NCBI GenBank assembly: GCA_964605655.1
Contig: CAZSDK010000017.1
Location: forward strand, 1-64,000
Length of the DNA stretch: 64,000 bases
Origin: JAKLIX01 sp964605655
GTDB taxonomy: Bacteria > Bacteroidota > Bacteroidia > Bacteroidales > CAIXZF01
Direction of reading: 5' to 3'
Part shown: piece after piece, positions 8,286-17,444 of the stretch
How the letters are laid out: the number at the start of each line of letters is the position of its first letter
How positions within the stretch are numbered: the stretch's first letter is position 1
Notes under the pieces: model-generated
What the model saw: the letters and a program-made list of their open reading frames with translations, nothing else
What the model was told of the DNA's origin: nothing
Databases searched by the model: none
Program-made: the position numbers and the translations under genes

Positions 8286-9581
8286 ATGCCAGAACTGCCG
8301 GAAATATGGGAAAAGGGATATGAAGTGGAGGAACTTCTCGGGAAGCGTCCATCCTGGATCACCCGCTGGGGCATCCTGCTGTTCCTGGCCCTCATGCTGA
8401 TCTTCGTGCTGGGAAGCAGGATCATCCGGTACCCTGACGTTCTTGTATCGCCGGTGGTCCTGACTTCGGAGAATCCCCCTGCCACCCTGGTTTCAAAAGT
8501 AGATGCCAAGATCAACGGGTTGTATGTGAAAGACAGCCAGCAGGTATGCCGCGGCCAATTGTTGCTGCAGTTCGAGAACCCTGCTTCCGTGGAAGATGTC
8601 GCAGCCCTTGAAACATTCCTGGCAAGTTACAGCACCGACTCCTCCTGGCTGATCAAAAACTGGCCCCTGCAATCCAGGCAGGAATGGGTTCTCGGAGACA
8701 TCCAGGCTTCCTATAACGACCTCCGGAAATCAGTGAACGATTATACGCAGTTCCTTTATCTCCAGGAGTTTCCGGTCAAAGTGAAAGCACTTCTTGGAGA
8801 AAAAAAACTGACCCAGACCTTCATCAAAAGATTGAAGTCACAAGCCCAGGTAATGGATAAAGATGTATGGCTGGTGAAGAAGCAACACAGCCGTGATTCT
8901 CTGCTTCACGCTCAAAAAGTACTTGCCCAGAGCGACTATGAGAAATCCGAGAGTTCCTACCTGCAGAAAAAATATTCCCTGGAAGGGACCCAGGTAACCC
9001 TGGCCCAGGCCAACATCCAGCTTTCAGTACTCGAGCAGGAGATCCTCGACCAGTCGGTGATGTATAAGGAGAAGAAAAACACTTTTCTCAGCGACATCGA
9101 AAAGAACCTTCAGGAGACCAGGAACCAGGTCCGGTCATGGCGACAGCGGTACCTGCTGGTCAGCCCTGTGGACGGCATCGTGAGCCTTAACCAGTACTGG
9201 AGCCTGTACCAGGCTGTAAAGCAGGGAGAGAAAGTGCTGACGGTGGTACCTCCGGGTAAGAACCGTATCATCGGGAAAATAAGCCTGGGAGGCGAAGGGG
9301 CCGGAAAAGTCAAGGCAGGACAGAGAGTGAACATCAAATTCGTCAACTATCCCTACCTCGAGTTTGGAACCGTCCCTGCTTTGGTAAAGCAACGATCGGT
9401 CGTACCCCAGGACCAGAAGTATGCCGTCGAGGTCATCTTTCCTGAGGGCCTTACCACTAATTACGGCAAGAAACTGGAATACCAGCCTGAGATGATCGGT
9501 ACGGCAGAGATCATCACTGAAGAGATCAGCCTTTTGGAACGAATGGTGAATCCATTCAGGTACCTGATCAGGCGGCATTAG
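8286..9581 (+). CDS. HlyD-family periplasmic adaptor
   Basis: The 431-residue product has a short cytoplasmic N-terminus, a membrane anchor (about residues 21-45), a biotinyl-lipoyl half-motif (near VSKVDAKINGLYVKDSQQV), a long coiled-coil hairpin (about 90-275) and a C-terminal beta-barrel (LLVSPVDGIVSLNQYWS, then GKISLGGEGAGKVKAGQRV). This is the membrane-fusion protein of type I secretion. It begins 6 bases after the exporter stop and surely works with it. No TolC-like gene is nearby, so an outer-membrane channel encoded elsewhere would be needed. It ends 14 bases from the stop of the convergent hydrolase gene. Confidence 0.92.
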   Translation: MPELPEIWEKGYEVEELLGKRPSWITRWGILLFLALMLIFVLGSRIIRYPDVLVSPVVLTSENPPATLVSKVDAKINGLYVKDSQQVCRGQLLLQFENPASVEDVAALETFLASYSTDSSWLIKNWPLQSRQEWVLGDIQASYNDLRKSVNDYTQFLYLQEFPVKVKALLGEKKLTQTFIKRLKSQAQVMDKDVWLVKKQHSRDSLLHAQKVLAQSDYEKSESSYLQKKYSLEGTQVTLAQANIQLSVLEQEILDQSVMYKEKKNTFLSDIEKNLQETRNQVRSWRQRYLLVSPVDGIVSLNQYWSLYQAVKQGEKVLTVVPPGKNRIIGKISLGGEGAGKVKAGQRVNIKFVNYPYLEFGTVPALVKQRSVVPQDQKYAVEVIFPEGLTTNYGKKLEYQPEMIGTAEIITEEISLLERMVNPFRYLIRRH

Positions 9582-9595
9582 GCTTTAACGCCGGA

Positions 9596-10240
9596 TTAAT
9601 ATCCATTCAGGAAAGGGTTGTGATGTCTTTCATGCCCGACGGTGGTCTCATGTCCATGACCGGGATAAATGACCACCTTGTCGTCGAGGCACAGGATCTT
9701 CTCCTGAACGCTTTTCTCGAGGAGCGCGAAGTCACCCGTGGGCAGGTCGGTCCTGCCGACGCTTTCAAAGAAAATCAGGTCGCCGGTGATGACAAATTGC
9801 TGTTCTTCTGAATAGAAGCACATGCTTCCGTCGGCATGCCCCGGCGTGTAAAGGGCTTTTAGTCTTATGTTCCCGGTGCGGATCTCCTCCTGATCCTGAA
9901 GGTAACGGGTGGGAAGGACGGGTTGCTCCACTTTAAAACCATAAACCCCGGCAAAATAAGGCGCATGTTCCAGAAAGGGCAGACCTGCCTCATGGCAAAG
10001 GGGCTCCAGACCAAAAGTACGCAACAGAAAATGATATCCCAGGATGTGGTCAATATGGCAGTGCGTGAGCAGCACCTTTTCAGGGATAAGATCCTGCTCC
10101 TGAATGAGCCTGAGCAACTGGGTCTCCTCGTATTCCCCATAACAGGCCGGGTCGATGATCACAGCTTTGCGGTTATCATCAGAAAGAATATAGGTATTTA
10201 CCTGGAAAGGATTCAGAACAAGGGTATGAATATTGATCAT
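9596..10240 (-). CDS. MBL-fold metallo-hydrolase (glyoxalase II-like)
   Basis: The 214-residue protein carries the metallo-beta-lactamase zinc motif THCHIDH (His60, His62, Asp64, His65), followed by TPGHADGSMCFY, ITGDLIF and a final YPGHGHETT. It is a single-domain hydrolase of the glyoxalase II/ETHE1-like group; the substrate is probably a thioester or similar small compound but cannot be fixed. An upstream in-frame ATG at 10294 would add 18 residues, but a good -7 element (10267-10274) lies inside that extension, and the residues from 10240 (MINIHTLVLNPF) match the family start, so 10240 is preferred. Confidence 0.85.
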   Translation of the reverse strand: MINIHTLVLNPFQVNTYILSDDNRKAVIIDPACYGEYEETQLLRLIQEQDLIPEKVLLTHCHIDHILGYHFLLRTFGLEPLCHEAGLPFLEHAPYFAGVYGFKVEQPVLPTRYLQDQEEIRTGNIRLKALYTPGHADGSMCFYSEEQQFVITGDLIFFESVGRTDLPTGDFALLEKSVQEKILCLDDKVVIYPGHGHETTVGHERHHNPFLNGY

Positions 10241-10266
10241 GGTCCGACAGAATAAAATCAAGGCTT

Positions 10267-10274
10267 CAAAGTTA
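10267..10274 (-). promoter_or_regulatory. Bacteroidota -7 element (TAACTTTG) for the MBL-fold gene
   Basis: The reverse strand reads TAACTTTG, a perfect match to TAnnTTTG, 27 bases before the chosen start at 10240. No clear TTTG -33 partner is seen at the usual distance. The site decides against the longer start at 10294. Confidence 0.45.
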
Positions 10275-10335
10275 ATCATAGGTAGTCGTACCACACCTCC
10301 CGGTTAGTGAAATTAGTTTTACCTTCGTAAACAGA

Positions 10336-13300
10336 ATGCTGAGCCGTAAAGTATTACCGTTGTTACGCCTGACGATGGCCATGATGGCCTTTCTTCTGGT
10401 CACCGGACCAGGAAGAAGGGTGCATGCCCAGTTTTATAACGGATCACAGATGACTTTCGGGAAAAACCGGGTACAATGGGGCAACTTCCAATGGACCTAT
10501 TACCAGTTCGACCGCTTCGACACCTATTTCTACCTGAATGGAAAGGAGCTGGCGCTTTTCACGGCCCAGTATGCCCAGGAACAGATCAAAGACATCGAAA
10601 AGAAGCTGGAGACCAACCTTGATGACAAGATTGAGTTCATCCTTTTCAACTCCCTCAGCGATATGAAGCAGAGCAACCTGGGAATATTGAACCAGGAAGA
10701 GTCCTATAATACAGGGGGTATCACCAATATTCTCGATCAGAAAGTGATACTGTACCAGAACGGAGATCACGAATTCCTGAAGAAACAGATCAGGCAGGGC
10801 ATCACCACCGTGATCCTCAATAAGATGCTGTATGGCAGCAGCCTCACTTCGCAGGTTAAGAATTCCACGTTACTATTTCTTCCTGACTGGTATCTGCAGG
10901 GATTGATCTCCTATCTCACCGAGGACTGGAACACCGACCTTGACAACAGGGTGAGAGACGGTATCCAATCGGGCAGGTATCAGAAATTCAGTCATTTAAC
11001 CGGAGAAGATGCCGCCTATGCCGGTCATTCCATCTGGAAATTCGTGGCCGACCGGTACGGCTCCACGGTAATCTCCAACATTGTTTACATGGCCAAGATC
11101 AGCAAGAATGTTGAAAGCGGATTCATGTTCGTGCTGGGGACTTCCTTCCGGACCATTTCAAAGGAGTGGATCAACTATTATCTCGAACAATACCATCAGG
11201 AGGCCGTTGCTGATACACTTCCTGAAAATGCAGGCAGATTGGTTCGTTCCAACACCCGTACCGTCATCCAGCAGGTGAAGGTAAATCCCGAAGGGAACCA
11301 TGTCGCATACGTGACCAATGAATCGGGAAAATACAAGGTCTTTATCCGCGATCTCAACAGAAAAAAGACCGACCGTATCATTAAAAGAGGATACTGTTCC
11401 GACAACATCACCGACTATTCTTATCCCTTGCTGGCCTGGCATCCCACGGGTAAACTCCTGGCCATCATGACCGAGGAAAAGGGAAAGATCAACCTGTATT
11501 TCTACACCCTCTCCTCCGGAAAGATGGACCGGCGCTTCCTGTTCACTTTCGATAAGATCGTTGACTTTTCTTATTCCCCTGACGGAAAGAACCTGGCGCT
11601 TTCTGCCGTGATCAAAGGACAGACCGACCTGTTCGTTCTGAATTTATCCTCCAATTCCTTTGAACAGCTGACCAAAGATCTTTATGATGATCTGAATCCC
11701 CGGTTTATCGACAAGGGGAAAAAGATCATCTTTACCTCGAACCGTTTGGACGACACGCTGCGCTTCGGCGGAGATCCAGAGTTTTATGCAGAGATGCCTG
11801 ACAAACATGATGTCTTTGTTTACGATTATGCCGGCAAGAAAAAACTGCTCAGGAGGGTCACCCAGACTGCCCTGGCTGACGAACGTTACCCTGTTGAATA
11901 TTCAGATGGCTACATGAGCTATCTTTCCGATGAGAACGGAGTATATAACAGGTACATCGCCCGGTTCGACAGTACCATCTCCTTTGTTGATACCACCACC
12001 CACTACCGGTACACCACGGTGACTTACCCTGTCACCAACTACGTACGAAACATCGTTGACCAGGACATACAGCCCAAGGCAGGAAAGTACGGAGAAATCC
12101 TTTTCTTCGGGAACCGGTACCACTTATATTCAGGAGAACTTTCGCCAGCTAAAAAGCTGTCATCCAGTACGTTGAACAAGACTCCTTTCATGGTACAACT
12201 GCACAAAGAGAAACATGAGCAGCAGACCGACAGCTTATTGCAGATCAAAAAACAGTACCAGTCGAGGAAGAAGAAGTTTGTGAATGTGGGGGCTGATGAG
12301 GTTTCCTATCCTGTTGATACGGTGGCAGCGAGTACAGGTTCAAAGATCGACATCAATAACTATGTATTTGAGAAGCAGGCATTTAAAAAGTTAGCCTCCC
12401 GCGACAGTCTCCAAAACCGGCCTCCCATTGCAGTACCAACTGGTTCCAAAGGAAAAAGCGGTCTCAGCATCCCCATCCAGCAGAATTATGTCACGGAGTA
12501 CTCCATTAACCAATTGGTAAGTCAGGCAGATTTCACCTATCTGAATTACACCTATCAGCCTTTCACGGGGGGTAACCAGCCTATTTTTCTCAACCCCGGG
12601 TTTAATGTCCTTCTGAAGGTGGGGGTCTCCGATCTCATGGAGAATTTCCGCATTACGGGAGGGGTAAGATTGTCGCTCAGCCTGACGAATAATGAGTACC
12701 TGCTGAGTTTCACCAACCTGAAGAACCGCCTGGACAGGGAAATAACCTTCCACCGGCAGGTAGTGGAGAATTCCATGACAGAGCCCACCTATTCGGTGGT
12801 CAGGCATACTTCTCATGAGGCCATGTATCTGTTTTCCTGGCCGTTCAATGAGATACTGAGCCTGAGAGGCACAGCCACATTCAGAAACGACAGGGCTGTA
12901 TACCTTTCTACCGATGAGCAGAACCTCCGGACCCCGGATGTGATCCAAAACTGGGGAGGCATCAAGGGGGAACTGGTGTATGACGCCACCCGCAACCTGG
13001 GTTTGAATCTGTATTACGGCACCCGTTACAAAGTCTTCGGTGAGTATTACCAGAAGATGGGTGTATCGGAGAAAGGCCTGTGTGTGTTGGGTTTTGACCT
13101 GAGGAACTATCAGCGGATCCATCGGACCTTTATCTGGGCGAACCGTGTTGCCGGAAGCACTTCTTTCGGAGGGAACAAACTGGTTTATTTTATGGGAGGC
13201 GTTGACAACTGGCTGAACCCCAAGTTCAACCAGGATGTGCCTGTTTCCACAACCCAGCCTTATGCCTACCAGACCCTGGCCACCAATATGAGGGGTTTCA

Positions 13301-13680
13301 CCCAGAACATAAGGAACGGTAACAGTTTCGCGGTCCTGAATACCGAACTGCGTATGCCCGTTTTCAGATATTTTGCCAACAGACCCATCAAATCTGATTT
13401 CATCAACAATTTCCAGGTTGTCGCGTTTGGTGACCTGGGAACTGCCTGGAACGGACCGGGACCTTATTCCAAGCAAAACTCACTCTACCAGAGGGTTGTG
13501 AAACAGGGACCGATTAAAGTGACCATTGACAACCAGGTTGAACCCGTTGTAGGCGGTTACGGCCTGGGGCTCAGGACCCGTTTTCTGGGTTATTTTCTCA
13601 GGGCAGACTGGGCCTGGGGGGTGGAGGACCTGAAAGTGGGGAAACCTTTGTTTTACTTATCGCTGAGTTTGGATTTTTGA
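10336..13680 (+). CDS. TolB-like propeller protein with peptidase-MA-like head and outer-membrane barrel tail
   Basis: The 1114-residue protein has a signal peptide (to about residue 32), an N-terminal domain resembling peptidase-MA-like gluzincins (about 35-290), WD40-like/PD40 propeller repeats (about 300-620, for example LLAWHPTGKLLAIMTEEKGKI and FSYSPDGKNLALSAV), a linker and a C-terminal beta-barrel (about 720-1114) ending in LFYLSLSLDF, the aromatic end expected of an outer-membrane barrel. In the head the HExxH site is not present; the matching helix reads RQGITTVIL, so it is probably non-catalytic. It belongs to a family common in Bacteroidota, with no firmly known role. It is divergent from the hydrolase gene. 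Confidence 0.75.
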   Translation: MLSRKVLPLLRLTMAMMAFLLVTGPGRRVHAQFYNGSQMTFGKNRVQWGNFQWTYYQFDRFDTYFYLNGKELALFTAQYAQEQIKDIEKKLETNLDDKIEFILFNSLSDMKQSNLGILNQEESYNTGGITNILDQKVILYQNGDHEFLKKQIRQGITTVILNKMLYGSSLTSQVKNSTLLFLPDWYLQGLISYLTEDWNTDLDNRVRDGIQSGRYQKFSHLTGEDAAYAGHSIWKFVADRYGSTVISNIVYMAKISKNVESGFMFVLGTSFRTISKEWINYYLEQYHQEAVADTLPENAGRLVRSNTRTVIQQVKVNPEGNHVAYVTNESGKYKVFIRDLNRKKTDRIIKRGYCSDNITDYSYPLLAWHPTGKLLAIMTEEKGKINLYFYTLSSGKMDRRFLFTFDKIVDFSYSPDGKNLALSAVIKGQTDLFVLNLSSNSFEQLTKDLYDDLNPRFIDKGKKIIFTSNRLDDTLRFGGDPEFYAEMPDKHDVFVYDYAGKKKLLRRVTQTALADERYPVEYSDGYMSYLSDENGVYNRYIARFDSTISFVDTTTHYRYTTVTYPVTNYVRNIVDQDIQPKAGKYGEILFFGNRYHLYSGELSPAKKLSSSTLNKTPFMVQLHKEKHEQQTDSLLQIKKQYQSRKKKFVNVGADEVSYPVDTVAASTGSKIDINNYVFEKQAFKKLASRDSLQNRPPIAVPTGSKGKSGLSIPIQQNYVTEYSINQLVSQADFTYLNYTYQPFTGGNQPIFLNPGFNVLLKVGVSDLMENFRITGGVRLSLSLTNNEYLLSFTNLKNRLDREITFHRQVVENSMTEPTYSVVRHTSHEAMYLFSWPFNEILSLRGTATFRNDRAVYLSTDEQNLRTPDVIQNWGGIKGELVYDATRNLGLNLYYGTRYKVFGEYYQKMGVSEKGLCVLGFDLRNYQRIHRTFIWANRVAGSTSFGGNKLVYFMGGVDNWLNPKFNQDVPVSTTQPYAYQTLATNMRGFTQNIRNGNSFAVLNTELRMPVFRYFANRPIKSDFINNFQVVAFGDLGTAWNGPGPYSKQNSLYQRVVKQGPIKVTIDNQVEPVVGGYGLGLRTRFLGYFLRADWAWGVEDLKVGKPLFYLSLSLDF

Positions 13681-13693
13681 TAGACTTTCTTTT

Positions 13694-14080
13694 ATGAAAT
13701 TATTGACAAATATGGACTTTATTACCATTCTCATTCTCGTTGTGATCGGATTGGCTGCCGGCTTTTTTGGAGGCATGGTAGGCCTGGGAGGTGGTGTGAT
13801 CATGATCCCTGCCATGGTATTTTTCCTGGGACTTACCCAACAAACCGCCCAGGGCACCAGCCTGGCGGTGATGTTACCGCCGGTAGGACTTCTTGCCGTG
13901 ATGAATTATTACAAAGCCGGGAAGGTGCACCTTGGTTATGCATTGATCATTGCGCTGACCTTCCTGATAGGAGGTTATTTCGGATCCAAGATTGCACTTG
14001 GAATCTCACCGGCCACCATGAAGAAGATCTTTGGTGTGGCTTTGCTGCTGGTCGCCGCACAGATGATCCTGAAAAAATAA
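13694..14080 (+). CDS. TauE/SafE (TSUP) family permease, half-size
   Basis: The product has 128 residues and about four hydrophobic segments, with the glycine-rich signature GFFGGMVGLGGGVIMIPAM that marks the first half of TauE/SafE anion exporters. Full-length members have about 250 residues and two such halves, so this is one half, which may pair as a dimer. It could move sulfite, sulfonates or another organic anion. It lies 13 bases after the propeller protein gene and 8 bases before the next gene, so it is probably co-transcribed. A second ATG at 13712 would give a slightly shorter protein. Confidence 0.8.
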   Translation: MKLLTNMDFITILILVVIGLAAGFFGGMVGLGGGVIMIPAMVFFLGLTQQTAQGTSLAVMLPPVGLLAVMNYYKAGKVHLGYALIIALTFLIGGYFGSKIALGISPATMKKIFGVALLLVAAQMILKK

Positions 14081-14088
14081 ATGCAATC

Positions 14089-14550
14089 ATGGTACTATCC
14101 GGTCCCGATCACCGTATGGTTAAGATGATCAGGAAGCACCACCTGCTTACCCTGGCTACCATGAGCGGGAGCAGGATATGGACGGCTTCCTGCTTTTATG
14201 CCTATTGGGAAGAAGGCAATGCCCTGATCTTCACTACTGATCCTGATACCTTACATGGAAAGCAAATGATGGAACAGCCGAGGGTAGCATTCAATATCGC
14301 ACTGGAAACAAAGGTAATAGGAAAGATACAGGGAATTCAGGGCGACGGAAGCGTTTTTCCCGCAGAAGGAGAGCACTATGACGAAATCAGGAAGATTTAT
14401 CTCAGAAGGTTTCCCATGGCTTCTCTTTTTAACACCACTCTCTGGTATCTGGAATTCAATTATCTTAAAATGACCGATAACCGCCTGGGCTTCGGAACCA
14501 AGCTACATTGGGGGAATCGCGATGGAGACGACTCAAAATCAGAACGATAA
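14089..14550 (+). CDS. PNPOx-fold flavin-binding family protein
   Basis: The 153-residue protein resembles YhbP/PNPOx-like split-barrel proteins: HHLLTLATMSGSRIWTASCFYAYWEEGNALIFTTD at the N-terminus and a conserved middle with VAFNIALETKVIGKIQGIQGDG. Members bind FMN or F420-like cofactors or heme; no substrate can be assigned. It follows the TauE/SafE gene by 8 bases and is probably in the same transcript. The length is normal for the family. Confidence 0.7.
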   Translation: MVLSGPDHRMVKMIRKHHLLTLATMSGSRIWTASCFYAYWEEGNALIFTTDPDTLHGKQMMEQPRVAFNIALETKVIGKIQGIQGDGSVFPAEGEHYDEIRKIYLRRFPMASLFNTTLWYLEFNYLKMTDNRLGFGTKLHWGNRDGDDSKSER

Positions 14551-14623
14551 AGAGTTATTCCGCTATTTTCAGTTTTAAATCAGCCATTTAATTAACCCGA
14601 GCGCTTATTTGTTGAAAAGTGGG

Positions 14624-14656
14624 TTTGGATAGAGCCCTGCCTTGGTTGTAATTTCG
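14624..14656 (+). promoter_or_regulatory. Putative promoter of the ribonucleotide reductase gene
   Basis: TTTG at 14624-14627 and TAATTTCG at 14649-14656 are 21 bases apart, matching the Bacteroidota -33/-7 arrangement with one mismatch in the -7 box. The leader to the start at 14730 would be about 65 bases. No cobalamin riboswitch fold was seen in it. Confidence 0.5.
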
Positions 14657-14729
14657 AAAACCAAATTAATTTCCCATATACTATCTTAATTCTATTTCAA
14701 TTCGCTGCTAATAATATTTATACCCAGAC

Positions 14730-17435
14730 ATGAACGTTGATCTTTTTGCAGGCACCAACAAACCAAAAGAAAAAACCGAAGAAAATGATTTTTATGATGA
14801 GGTCCTTGAAAAAAGAGCCCGACCCCAGATTTTTGAGAGTCCTGAAAGCCAAACACCCGAAGCCAAGGAAGAACCCAAACCTCTATCCGATTTCGAGGCC
14901 GACACCTCCTTCCTGCCCAGGTATTCCTTCGACGACGTATTAGAATGGACCACCCAGTATTTTGGAGGAGATACCCTGGCTGCGAACGTCTGGATCAATA
15001 AATACGCTCTTAAAGACAGCCAGGGCAGTATTTTTGAACGGACCCCGGATGATATGCACCGTAGAATTGCCAGGGAGATTGCCAGGATGGAACAGCAATA
15101 TCCCAACCCCTTGCCGGAAGAGGAGGTGTACCTGCTTCTGAAGGACTTTAAGTATATCGTTCCCCAGGGTTCTCCCATGGCCGGCATCGGCAACAACATA
15201 CAGGTCGGCAGTTTGTCGAATTGTTTTGTCATTGGCAACGACGGCCCTTCCGATTCGTATGGTGCCATCCTGAAAATTGACCAGGAACAGGTACAACTGA
15301 TGAAAAGAAGAGGGGGCGTTGGTCACGACCTTTCCCATATACGGCCTTATGGCAGCCCGGTGAAAAACAGTGCCCTGACATCCACCGGAATCGTGCCTTT
15401 CATGGAAAGGTACTCCAACTCGACCCGTGAGGTCGCCCAGGATGGGAGAAGAGGCGCACTGATGCTCAGCATATCCATTAAACATCCTGATTCCGAGTCA
15501 TTTATAGATGCAAAGATGGAAGCCGGCAAGGTGACTGGGGCCAATGTTTCGGTTAAGATTACCGACGATTTCATGACGGCCGTCAAATATGATGAAGAAT
15601 TCGTTCAGCAGTATCCCATCGATGCTGAACAACCCTGGTTTGTAAAGAAAATAAGGGCTCGCGATCTTTGGCAAAAGATCGTTCATAATGCCTGGAAGTC
15701 GGCTGAACCAGGTATCCTTTTCTGGGATACCATCATCAGGGAATCGGTCCCTGACTGTTACTCCGACCTGGGCTTCAAAACCATTTCAACCAACCCCTGC
15801 GGTGAGATTCCCCTTTGTCCGTATGACTCCTGCCGTCTTTTGGCCATCAACCTTTACAGCTACGTCGAACAGCCTTTTACACCCCAGGCCAGTTTCAATG
15901 TGGAACTGTTCATCGACCATGTACAGAAGGCTATGAGGATCATGGATGATATCATCGATCTCGAGACGGAGAAGATTGACAAGATCATCCGGAAAATTGA
16001 CGCAGACCCTGAAGGCCTCGATATCAAGCAGGTGGAGAGGAACATGTGGATGAACATCAGGAAAAAGACCCTTGAAGGCCGCCGGACAGGCGTCGGCATC
16101 ACCGGTGAAGGGGACATGCTGGCAGCCCTGGGTTGCCGGTACGGAACCGATATCGCCACCGACTTCAGTGTTGAAGTGCATAAGACCCTGGCCGTGGAAG
16201 CCTACCGTTCTTCCATCACCATGGCGAAAGAAAGAGGCGCTTTCCCGGTTTACGATTTTGAAAGAGAAAAGAACAACCCCTTCGTACAAAGGCTCTGTGA
16301 AGTCGACCCAAGCCTGGCCGAAGAAATGAACCTTTACGGAAGAAGAAATATTGCCCTGCTTACCATCGCTCCCACCGGCACCACGAGCCTGATGACCCAG
16401 ACCACCTCCGGTCTGGAGCCGGTATTCCTTGTGGATTATAAAAGAAGAAGGAAGGTCAATCCCAACGACAAGACCAGCAAGGTGAGTTTTGTGGACGAGG
16501 TCGGTGATGCCTGGGAAGAGTATCATGTATTCCATCATCAGTTTATCAAATGGCTGACTATCAACAACTATGATCCTGATATGGTAGCAACCCTTGATGA
16601 TGAGGCCCTGAAAGAGATCATCCAAAAATCACCCTATTACAAGGCCACTGCCAACGATGTGAACTGGGTCGCCAAAGTCAAAATGCAGGGAGCCGTGCAG
16701 AAATGGGTAGACCATTCCATCAGTGTCACAGTGAACGTACCAAAAGAAGTCACCAGGGAACTGATCGGGACGATCTATCAGACTGCCTGGGAGAGCGGAT
16801 GCAAGGGAATGACCGTTTACCGGGACGGTTCCAGGAGTGGGGTGCTGGTTTCCAATGAAAAGAAGGACAAAGAGGGCTCCCCCTTCACCGAGACCAAAGC
16901 ACCACCGAGGCCCCTTCAGCTTGAAGCCGAGGTGATCCGTTTCCAGAACGACTATGAAAAATGGGTCGCCATCATCGGCCTGCTCAACGGCCGGCCTTAT
17001 GAGATATTCACGGGCAAAGCCGACGGCATCTTCCTCCCCTCCTGGGTGGAAAAAGGTCATGTCATTAAAAATAAAACGGAAAAAGGACGCACCCGTTATG
17101 ACTTTCAGTTTGAAGACAAAGAAGGATACAAGATCACTATGGAAGGTCTTTCCCGTACTTTCGACAAGGAATACTGGAATTATGCCAAGCTGATCTCCGG
17201 CATCCTTCGCCATGGCATGCCGCTTCCCTTTGTGGTCAATGTTGTGAACACCCTGGACCTGAAGAGCGACAGCATCAATACCTGGAAAAACGGTGTGGCC
17301 CGGGCATTGAAGAAATACATCCCCGACGGCACCAAAGCCAAAGGCAACACTTGTCCGAGTTGCGGCAGCAAAGAACTGGTCTACCAGGAAGGATGCCTGG
17401 TATGCAAGAACTGCGGAGAATCAAAGTGCGGTTAA
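14730..17435 (+). CDS. nrdJ: Adenosylcobalamin-dependent (class II) ribonucleotide reductase
   Basis: The 901-residue enzyme reduces ribonucleotides to deoxyribonucleotides with a B12 radical. Visible features are Cys165 (SLSNCF), the loop NPCGEIPL with Cys357 and Glu359, the GVGHDLSHIRPYGSPV region, the nucleotide-binding ALLTIAPTGTTS segment and a C-terminal zinc-ribbon-like tail (CPSCG ... CLVCKNCGESKCG) that also supplies redox cysteines. An extended N-terminus of about 65 acidic residues precedes the catalytic part. A class II enzyme works with or without oxygen, fitting an anaerobe or microaerophile. It stands alone with its own promoter-like sequence and converges on the next gene (10 bases between stops). 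Confidence 0.95.
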   Translation: MNVDLFAGTNKPKEKTEENDFYDEVLEKRARPQIFESPESQTPEAKEEPKPLSDFEADTSFLPRYSFDDVLEWTTQYFGGDTLAANVWINKYALKDSQGSIFERTPDDMHRRIAREIARMEQQYPNPLPEEEVYLLLKDFKYIVPQGSPMAGIGNNIQVGSLSNCFVIGNDGPSDSYGAILKIDQEQVQLMKRRGGVGHDLSHIRPYGSPVKNSALTSTGIVPFMERYSNSTREVAQDGRRGALMLSISIKHPDSESFIDAKMEAGKVTGANVSVKITDDFMTAVKYDEEFVQQYPIDAEQPWFVKKIRARDLWQKIVHNAWKSAEPGILFWDTIIRESVPDCYSDLGFKTISTNPCGEIPLCPYDSCRLLAINLYSYVEQPFTPQASFNVELFIDHVQKAMRIMDDIIDLETEKIDKIIRKIDADPEGLDIKQVERNMWMNIRKKTLEGRRTGVGITGEGDMLAALGCRYGTDIATDFSVEVHKTLAVEAYRSSITMAKERGAFPVYDFEREKNNPFVQRLCEVDPSLAEEMNLYGRRNIALLTIAPTGTTSLMTQTTSGLEPVFLVDYKRRRKVNPNDKTSKVSFVDEVGDAWEEYHVFHHQFIKWLTINNYDPDMVATLDDEALKEIIQKSPYYKATANDVNWVAKVKMQGAVQKWVDHSISVTVNVPKEVTRELIGTIYQTAWESGCKGMTVYRDGSRSGVLVSNEKKDKEGSPFTETKAPPRPLQLEAEVIRFQNDYEKWVAIIGLLNGRPYEIFTGKADGIFLPSWVEKGHVIKNKTEKGRTRYDFQFEDKEGYKITMEGLSRTFDKEYWNYAKLISGILRHGMPLPFVVNVVNTLDLKSDSINTWKNGVARALKKYIPDGTKAKGNTCPSCGSKELVYQEGCLVCKNCGESKCG

Positions 17436-17444
17436 AAGACCGTC

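Noticed and set aside
12391..13476. 361-codon minus-strand open frame
   Set aside because: It lies wholly inside the outer-membrane barrel gene and has no protein-like motifs; it is a shadow of codon bias.
14551..14729. Possible cobalamin riboswitch before the B12-dependent reductase
   Set aside because: No B12-box-like or multi-stem structure was found in the 179 bases; an ordinary promoter explains the region.
15786..16625. 279-codon minus-strand open frame inside the ribonucleotide reductase gene
   Set aside because: Shadow frame; the plus-strand NrdJ motifs are unbroken across it.
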